From: Candidula unifasciata
Taxonomy: Eukaryota; Mollusca; Gastropoda; Stylommatophora; Geomitridae
Assembly: GCA_905116865.2 (NCBI GenBank)
Contig: CAJHNH020001149.1
Location: 23,501 to 87,500, forward strand
Reading direction: 5' to 3'
DNA: 64,000 nucleotides
This document shows positions 57,501-64,000 of the stretch, one piece after another. Below the pieces are notes generated by a model. That model did not search any database. It had not been told where the DNA came from and worked only from the letters and a program-made list of their open reading frames with translations. Positions within the stretch are counted from its first letter, which is position 1, and each line of letters begins with the position of its first letter. A program made the translations under genes and the position numbers.

Positions 57501-60500
57501 CTTATTGGTTTTGGTGTTATAGCCCTCCATATGTCTGCACTATTTGTTTCATTTGTAATTAGTTTTTAAAAATGACTTTTCTTATTTTATACGAATCAAA
57601 TATTTTAACCTTTTCTTATTTCACAGTTTGAATGTTTATTCTTGTGCCCGCATCTCAGTTTCTCATGGAGGCAGTCACTGCAGCTATTTGCTGACTTGAA
57701 AACTCACTTTACACACATCTCACGACTGTATGAAATTTAAAAACATGCTGAGAAAGGCAGAGAAAGTACAAGGCCCGACAATTAAGTAATAAGACTGATT
57801 TTATTATGGCCAAGACAAAAAGGCCATCTCTGAAGGAAAGCATGGAGTCTAAAGAGGCAACATTCACCTATCATCTGGCAACTTTTCATCGCCGCTGGAT
57901 AAGTAGACAACAAACAAGCCGCCATTTTGTTGACCCTGTCAGAGGTGCATTGTTACGAAATCAGCACGGAGCAAAAAGCTAACATTAAATTCTTTTTAAA
58001 ACTCAGAAAAAGCGCGATTGAAACAGTTGAATTAATGCAACAAGTTTATGGGGATAATTGTTTATATCGTGCACACATTTTCAGATGGTATTCACGATTC
58101 AAAAGTGGTGTGGAAATGATTACTAATGCACCTAGACTTGGACTCAAAATTTCTGTTCGTAATGATGAACTCATTGCAAAAATTTAGAGAACGCATACAA
58201 AAACATCATTGTTTTACTGCGAGGATGATGGCAGATGAATCTGGTGTTAATAGAGAGACCATTCATAACATTTTAGTTATGTGTTATGCTCAACAAGCAT
58301 ATAATTAGACTGCTACTTGTATAATCGGAATAGGAACTCTGTGCTGGCTGCTAAAGATGAGAACGGAGCGCTGATGAGAATGTCCACAATCATGGCATGG
58401 AAGGGCATCTGTTAGCAGAAATTATTGGCAGTACTGGAGACAGAAGGCCTCGGATAAACATAATGAAACGTGCAAATAATATAAGAAAGATAAGGCAGCC
58501 GTAATGCTAAATGTAAGGACATATAATTGTATCTGTATTGCCAGACAAAATGCCGTAGTAATTCAAAAGTGACACCATGTATAACGCAATAGTTATGCCT
58601 TCAATAAACAGACATTAAAGCTAAAGTAAATTTATATAATTAGGACAACCAGAAAAAGAATTAAAAAAAAAAAAAAACAACAACAATTTAACGAAACTTA
58701 CACGGCTATTATTAAGTCTGATCTTACCTATTAAATAGAAATAAACGTCTATAACTTAAACCATTTGCTGCGGGAGACGGAGCATGAGTGGGAATGTCCC
58801 GTGTGCTATGATGTACATTCTTAAACCAGTAAATCAGTAACAGGAACGACGCCACCCACCTGGTAAAGATCCACAAAGTCTGTGTGTAATCTCTGAAGAC
58901 TTTTGTCGATACTTTCGGTTATGTGACGTCGACTCAGACCCACACTGTTGACGTTATTTTCTAGGTCTATACCAAATCCGCATTTTGTGGCAATGACGAA
59001 ATTGTCTCGAGGTTGACTGCAAGAATTTATTAAAATTTGCACTAAGATTCACTAAAATTGATAAAATTTGCTGCAGTTAGTACACACAGAGAGATTTGAC
59101 CTTCACATTAGCTGTCACCAAGACCACCGGCCTACTGATATAACTTTTCAGATAGAAGGAGCGAAGACGAAGACGTGCACAGTGTAAAGGAAGGGGGCAT
59201 TCAGATTTTTAGAAGCAGACGCACCAACAGACGATGTAGGTTTATGGATCACGGTGTACTTGCTGGCCAGTTTCATCTTCCTGAATCACAGGACTTGACT
59301 ATACAAACTAAGGTCAGGGAGGAAATTCCTTCTCTTCACAGTTCAAAGCCTGGGCAGTATTTTAGAGACGAAATGTTGCACATAAACCATGTTTTCTCTC
59401 GCGGCTGCACGGTTTACTGCAAAGGAAAACTCAAACCACCATCATCTTTGGGGCTTAAATGTTCTACAGAAGCAGCGTTATCAAAAAAGTACTGTTCTGT
59501 CTGTCAGTCTGTCTGAACTTCCCTCCCAGACCAGCTGTCAGCTATGGCTAAGGGTCTTGTCTCTCCTGTCATAGCATGCAGTTTTTAAGTCTCATTTGCT
59601 TTTCTCAGGATACAGCAGTAGCCTCGCCCATGCGCACTTTGTTTGAAGCCGTTGACAAAATATGGGATTTCAGGTTTGGTATACGCCGCTGAACATTCAG
59701 CCTTAAAAAAAAAAAAAACAATATAGTACTGATGTAGTTCTGATGGGTAGCTCAGTCATATTGCACTAGCAAAATCTCTGTAGTAGTTACCACATTCATC
59801 GAAGTAAGTATTACACTAATTTTAAAATAGACATAAAGATTCACTACAACAATGACTCACTTCTCCAGCCACTTGCCAATGATACTTTCAGAGTTGCCGG
59901 GTCCATAGACGTTAGCAGTGTCCAGGAAGTTGCCACCCCACTCCACGTAACGGTTGATGATCTGATGCGAGAGGTCTTCGTCACTTTGTCCTGGTCGACC
60001 AAACTGTATAGATGATAGCAACAGCACAAATAGTGACCTCAGTCATATAATAATTTGAGCCTCAATTGTTTACTAGAAAGGAGGGAAAATCGGTCAATTC
60101 AAAACTAAATTAAAATGCGCTAAACTAAATTACAATTTATGAATGGCAGCAGTCAGTGCTAGATAATTTAATTCTACTTATTACAAGCTTTGTGGTCGAC
60201 ACCCACAAATAAATAATTGTTTTTAGAACATGGAATTGAGCAGCTGAAATTTCGCTTCAAGAGGAAGTTTTAAATTAAGATGGACATTATTACTGATCCA
60301 AAAAAGATGAATGACCATGTAATATTGTGAGAGAGTACCAAAAACTCTAAAGGCTTCTAATGCCAAAAACTGAGTATGACAAAGAAAGGACAAAATTACA
60401 TTACAACTGCCTGCTAATCTAGCAAGAATACATAATCAAGTGTTTGGCTGTGGAATGAACCTTGGCTTGTACCGTGGTTTGATTCGACATGAACCTTCAC

Positions 60501-62884
60501 TTACTACATATCTGCTTTCGCCATGGTTTTACTCTCTGATTACTAACTTGCACTGCTCGAACGTCTAGGGTTGATAACACAAACGCCACTCGGCTTTCTT
60601 ATGCATGCTATCAGTTTATTCAGTTACATTTATTCCACAGTTTCAACAATTATTCAGACTTCTATCGCTTGCGACATATTCAAATACTGGTCACACGCAC
60701 GACATAGGGCCTACATCTTTTACTAATACAACCGTATTCTATGATTTCTGATGATCAACTGACCACGAGCCTAGCTCGGGCTTCCTCTCGCTTTCTTGAC
60801 TAGCCACAAGTATCTCGTGCTGTCACTTGTAGCACGGATTTTCCGCTTTGCTCTCTGTGTGTGTGGAGACCACGCAGAGCACCTCATCACAGGCTGTACA
60901 AATTACCTCGTAAAAGAGCGCTTGGAAAGATAAGATATGTCCATTTGAAGGGTGTAACAATCGGTGTCTAATGATTTCATAGTGAACACAAGCGATGTCC
61001 TGTAGGAATATTTGTGCTTTTCTGACCATTGTATCATGTGCAGTGAAGCCAACGGTGTGCATACGGAAAAAAAAATCTTCCTAAATTTATGCAGACAGAT
61101 GTAATATGCATTTGTACATAATTTCGTCATCTTGTTGCTTTAGAACACTGATCTGCAATCTTTTTCAGAACATTTTGCAACTCCATTTCCCTACCCGCTG
61201 CATTAAAATGTGAACTTAAAAAAAAAAAAAAAAGGAGCGCATAAAGAGAAACTCTAAGCAGTGTTAACAAGAATTAGAGAAAAATATCCACATGAATCAG
61301 GCTCAAACACCACACGAGAAAACAATGACTAATCTTTGCTTCGAGCAGAGCAGCTATGTTCACTGGGAAGGTCAAGGCTAGTGAACATACATTGGATCTT
61401 CTTTCCAGGCTACCCTGGCGTAGTGGGTAGTGAACAGGCAGACAGATTTGCCGGATCTTCACTTCTGTGTAGCGAACTGATACACGACAAGGCAGATGTG
61501 GTCAAGGTCCTGTGGGAACAGTCTACGGTATCAGTAGAGAAACAAGATTATTATGGCTTGGAGAGAATAATGCACGTGGGTGTAACCACAGGATCTGGCC
61601 GGCTCACTAAACTCAGAGGAACGGCAAGACGGACACATAACCAGATTGTGACCGGTACCAAGATTATTGAAACTCGGCACTGGTTGCTAAAGATGAGGAC
61701 AGAGCGCGCATGAAAATCCTATAAGTGCTGCGATGTCAATTCTTGACTCAACTCACAAATAACTAATAATTTAGCTCCTAATTATCAGTATGATGGTTGA
61801 CAGTTTTGTTTTAATGGTATTTGCTTTTTTGGGGAGTCTGATGCAGTACATCCATTTCCATATCAAGCTGTTTTGTTTTCAGGAATAATGATATTTTATA
61901 ATATTGATATTTTATAAATACACTAAAAATTGTTTTTAGTAAAATACCAAAATTACTTGACGCTTCCCTTGAAACTTCCTTGGGCCCACTAGTGAGGCAC
62001 GCTTTCATAATGAAAACCATATCTCTAGAACAAATCATGAGTTTTGAACACTGAAAGTTTGTAGAATTATGTTGCAAATATACGTGGTTACAAGTTAGTA
62101 AACCACAACCGGCCAGTAGATTGTCTCCAGAATCAGGGATGGAGTAAAATATTGTGGAGTTGATGGTACTGATGAAAAACAGTATTAACTTGCATGTGCA
62201 TGTATATTAAACATATGCTTGGTATGACAATGTGAGCTGTAGAATACCCTGTTGTGCCAGCTCCGGTTAAAATACGACAGTGAAAGATATTTATTTGATT
62301 TCAGACAGAGCGGGAGAAAGTAATGACTACACCAGAACAATGAATGTAAGTAACAAACGCCTAGAAATCAATAAACTGAAGAAATGAAGTTTTCCTACCG
62401 TATGAGCGCAGTCGATAGAATACTCGTTTTCAAATCCAGCTGCGACTCGCTGCAGCCCATGGCCGGTGTTCGAAACCGGACGGGTCCCAGGGTTCACCCA
62501 GCCTCTAGGAAATGGGTACCAGAGTGGGTACCAGTACCAGTAAACGGAGGAACGTCGCTGTATCTACAGAGCTTCATGTGGACGGTGACACAGGAGGACA
62601 ATTTTTTACAGCTGTTGATACTGGTGGCAAAGCACTTTAGATTTATAACCATGTGCAATAATACCGCTGGTTCACATATCCCGACTTTACATTTACTTTA
62701 CCGTGATTAGCGTTCTTAAAGGTGATTAGCAAAGCAGGATCTTAATGAAAGCACACAGTTATTGCCATCTTACCTGGTTTTCTCCAAAGGTCATAGTTCC
62801 CAAAGATATATTGGACACTTTCAGACCAGAACGTCCCAGAAATACGTAGGGTGTTTTGCTGTCTTTGGGTATTTTGGCGGCCAT
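50115..62884 (-). CDS. Aldo-keto reductase gene C, complete (YajO-like)
   Basis: Minus-strand paralogue of gene B. Exons in transcript order: 62884-62774, 60003-59861, 59016-58860, 56510-56337, 55754-55657, 53448-53279, 51803-51667 and 50240-50115; 1116 nt, 371 residues, all GT-AG, no lesions. The tetrad is intact: D65, Y70, K96 (VIATKC) and H139 (LYQTHIFDD). Visible changes from B include the opening (MAAKIPKDSK for [10 protein letters not shown]), N for K85 at the exon 2/3 junction, CGFGID for CRFGMD, VLTWSP for VLSWSP, GFLTGEVK for GFLTGKVK, and VITGATSLAELDEN for [14 protein letters not shown] near the cofactor phosphate. The start ATG lies 21 nt after a CAG acceptor, as in B, implying a 5' UTR exon upstream. 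Likely cytosolic; substrate unknown. Confidence 0.95.
50480..50764 (+). mobile_element. LINE reverse-transcriptase C-terminal fragment, intron 7 of gene C
   Basis: Open for 95 codons: [20 protein letters not shown], then [19 protein letters not shown] and ETKWFSHIRGLASHRS. It is antisense to gene C, as its partners at 8285-8490 and 40410-40690 are to A and B, so one ancestral insertion is retained in three copies. Confidence 0.85.
51120..51320 (-). repeat. 210-bp dispersed repeat, intron 7 of gene C
   Basis: Partner of the intron 7 copies in A and B. It is followed by an A tract (51289-51309) and, directly after, a second shortened copy (51350-51505, reversed). Confidence 0.65.
51890..52090 (-). 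repeat. 210-bp dispersed repeat, intron 6 of gene C (copy 1)
   Basis: Full-length reversed copy just before exon 7 in genomic order, starting at GACTGACTGACTTTCTACCC and ending near TTCATCCTTAAAAGG. Confidence 0.8.
52220..52440 (+). repeat. 210-bp dispersed repeat, intron 6 of gene C (copy 2)
   Basis: Full-length copy in the opposite orientation to 51890-52090, 130 bp away, so the two form an inverted pair able to fold in RNA. It ends with the family's TAGTC-type tail (AAAGTCAGTCAGTCAG). Confidence 0.8.
52930..53145. repeat. G-rich runs in intron 6 of gene C
   Basis: Poly-G runs at 52937-52949 and 53098-53114 plus a (GA)n/poly-G stretch at 53120-53145. The corresponding C runs lie at 2720-2760 (A) and 36420-36460 (B), so the homopolymer is ancestral and length-variable. 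Confidence 0.85.
53640..54180 (+). mobile_element. Two tRNA-derived SINEs in tandem, intron 5 of gene C
   Basis: 53640-53890 is the family of 35425-35630 (tRNA-like head GTGGTGTAGCGGCTAGACGC, body GCAGTCCTGGGAAGTAAATG). From about 53895 the body of the other family begins (GGACTTTGACTTCTAGTAAT, GGCGCTGCCCGGGCAACATT), ending near 54180. The second lacks its own head, suggesting template switching or insertion into the first. Confidence 0.7.
54447..54540. repeat. (GTTA)n microsatellite
   Basis: About 23 perfect GTTA units in intron 5 of gene C. Confidence 0.97.
55040..55330 (+). mobile_element. SINE body fragment, intron 5 of gene C
   Basis: Same body as 23735-24067 (GGCACTGCCTGGGCAAAATC, CAGGCTCAGACTTGAG) without a clear tRNA head. 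Confidence 0.7.
55385..55560 (+). mobile_element. LINE 3' end fragment, intron 5 of gene C
   Basis: Contains CCAAGAAGACGATGGAGAGA and AAGGGCTCGGAATGCTGAAG followed by a (GAAGAA)n tail, the same family as 12290-12480, antisense to gene C. Confidence 0.75.
56815..56995 (+). mobile_element. Short repeat, copy 3 of 3, with (ACGA)n start
   Basis: Begins with GAACGAATGAACGAACGAAC, then AAAGGGTCAAAAATTAGGCA and the ACATTCGGCCGTTCTAA core shared with 18182 and 19257. It lies in intron 3 of gene C. Confidence 0.6.
57075..57412 (-). mobile_element. LINE reverse-transcriptase fragment, intron 3 of gene C
   Basis: The minus strand reads LSKLMQTNSSGLDGISYRIL, then CAAPVVSDS and VFKIAKVYLL: the SSGLDGISYRIL and FKIAKV motifs at the beginning of a non-LTR reverse transcriptase. 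A T tract (57413-57436 on plus) adjoins it. Not seen in intron 3 of gene B. Confidence 0.8.
57768..58283 (+). mobile_element. 5' half of a mariner-like element, intron 3 of gene C
   Basis: Starts AAGGCCCGACAATTAAGTAA, matching the terminal repeat of 22550-23530. The transposase N-terminus is more complete here (KANIKFFLKLRKSAIETVEL, then RAHIFRWYSRFKSGVEMIT), with a stop near 58187 and a frame change before RETIHNIL. The 3' half and right terminal repeat are missing. The paralogous intron of B lacks it, so it is a copy-C insertion or truncation. Confidence 0.88.
61330..61760 (+). mobile_element. RNase H LINE 3' end, intron 1 of gene C
   Basis: Reads VNIHWIFFPGYPGVVGSEQA, then GVTTGSGRLTKLRGTARRT and LLKMRTERA before the GACTCAACTCAC end. 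It covers the last part of the RNase H domain and the tail of the family at 45634-46290, and overlaps the shared intron 1 insertion. Confidence 0.8.
62390..62700 (+). mobile_element. tRNA-derived SINE, intron 1 of gene C
   Basis: The head contains GAGCGCAGTCGATAGAATAC and a box-B-like GTGTTCGAAACCGG. The body has GAAATGGGTACCAGAGTGGG and ends in TTTACATTTACTTTACC. Its head is unlike the other SINE families of the window. Not present in intron 1 of B. Confidence 0.55.
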
Positions 62885-63450
62885 TTTCAGTCGGGAAATA
62901 TGAAACTGTGGAAAGAAGGTAATATTGTCCAGATCAGTGGTATTGTATCTCTGTGCTGGTTGCTAAAGATGGGGACGGAGCGCTTAAAGGAATGACACGA
63001 GTGCTGGCATGTCGATTCTTGACTCAACTCAAATATCAGTGATCCTCAATCAAGGAACTTGTTTCGTGGCCCACAAGACATCCAGTCAAACACAGAACAC
63101 AAACAGATGCAGATAATAGTAATTTGTGTTCGATGTCACATAATTATAATTGTCAACTAATGGGGTATCTGCTGCAGCTGCTATTCAAAGGTTGGAAAAT
63201 CTATGCGACTGAACAGGATTTTTGAATTTCTACCTGTTTGTATTTTCATTTTTCATTCTTGATGTGTTAATACATTTAAAAAAAAAAAAAAATTAAAAAA
63301 AAAAAAAAAAAAAAACCAAACAAACAAACAAACAATTACCCTACAAATGTTAATGATTATGCAAAAATGTTTAGCCAACCACCTAGACTTATACGAAACC
63401 CACCCGTGGGCGTCGACCCACCCGTTGAAGAATACCGATCTATGTCAATG
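62885..63450. repeat. Upstream flank of gene C (outer right palindrome arm)
   Basis: Reversed partner of 25350-26509. The CAG acceptor (62906-62908 on plus as CTG) and the 21-nt leader before the ATG are identical in both genes. It contains the RNase H LINE end at 62945-63045 and an A tract with (CAAA)n (63278-63335). Homology to the B flank stops near 63450. Confidence 0.75.
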
Positions 63451-63714
63451 ATTTAAACTTGGTGTTCTGATGACATATAACAATAATACTTGATGACACA
63501 CTCCGAACACTAAGTATACTAAAGACCAACTAGAAGATATATGAGCAGACCAGCAGAAAACTAACCAAGCAACTGGTAAACCAATGAATAACAAAATACT
63601 GACAGCTACTAGCAGATCAACAAATCAGCTATTGCGACCTGACATCAAACTATCTGCTAGCGAGAATACACAATATAAATCAATTCTAACACAGTCTAAC
63701 CAAAAGAAACATAC

Positions 63715-63900
63715 CATTATCGCGAACACGAGTCAGTCTAGCGTCGCTAAGCCGGTCCGATCTGACACACCTGTGCGTTGAGACTAAGTGCAGTCAACAA
63801 CGGCAAACAGTGCGTCCTGACCATACCGTGCTGACCACAGAGCGACCGCCAAAATAGGAGAAAAATACTGAGTCAGTTCCTTTTTATACCCAGTGACCAG
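63715..63900 (-). promoter_or_regulatory. Candidate core promoter and first exon upstream of gene C
   Basis: On the minus strand GGTATAAAAA (63900-63891) is followed 29 bases later by TCAGT (adenine at 63869), a good TATA to initiator spacing. A GT donor (G then GTATGT) at 63715/63714 would give a 155-nt leader exon that could splice to the acceptor before the gene C start, about 0.8 kb on. LTRs have the same TATA/initiator layout, and the B flank has no match here, so it may be a retroelement promoter instead. Confidence 0.35.
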
Positions 63901-64000
63901 ACTTTTTCCGCGTTACCGTCTGAACCTAATAGTTGTTCATGTGGCCTCTTGGTCATTTTTAAACCAGATTAAATCAAAGTCGTTGAGTAGTTAAACAGTA

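Overview
This window is animal nuclear DNA: intron-rich genes with GT-AG splice sites, dense degenerate non-LTR retrotransposons, tRNA-derived SINEs, mariner-like DNA transposons, solo-LTR-like insertions and very long microsatellites. Repeat style and LINE protein tails suggest a mollusc, probably a gastropod; this is inference, not proof.

The only host gene family I can support is an aldo-keto reductase (AKR, PF00248 type, most like the group labelled YajO-like in invertebrate annotation). It occurs four times. Gene B (+, 26510-41072) and gene C (-, 50115-62884) are complete: eight coding exons of identical lengths (111, 143, 157, 174, 98, 170, 137 and 126 nt), 371 codons plus stop, catalytic tetrad D65-Y70-K96-H139. 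Gene A (+, from before the window to 9183) shows intact exons 5-8. Copy D (-, 17130-17166) is a 37-bp remnant of the last exon. B and C lie tail to tail as the arms of a large imperfect palindrome (about 25350-42820 and 49430-63450). The A-to-D block (about 605-17166) matches the B-to-C block (about 34080-50160) in direct orientation, so an already palindromic unit was copied as a segmental duplication.

Layout: 1-599 LTR-like end; 605-9183 gene A with a 3.3-kb antisense RTE-type LINE in intron 6; 9184-17129 palindrome centre with a candidate alternative terminal exon (11796-11843); 17130-17166 copy D; 17167-26509 repeat-filled intergenic DNA (LINE-derived minisatellite, SINE plus microsatellite blocks, a TA-flanked mariner at 22550-23530, an 18-unit 51-bp minisatellite); 26510-41072 gene B; 41073-50114 second palindrome centre with the second copy of the alternative exon (44347-44394); 50115-62884 gene C; 62885-64000 upstream DNA of C with a TATA plus initiator pair facing the gene.

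Comparing paralogous introns dates insertions. The LINE in intron 6 is in A and B but not C. A 662-bp solo LTR and a 226-bp tRNA-derived SINE in intron 3 of B have target duplications and matching empty sites in C. A mariner fragment is only in C. The most interesting signals are the nested palindromic AKR cluster and the conserved extra terminal exon that would replace the reductase C-terminus. All identity and age statements are by-eye comparisons; no alignment was run.
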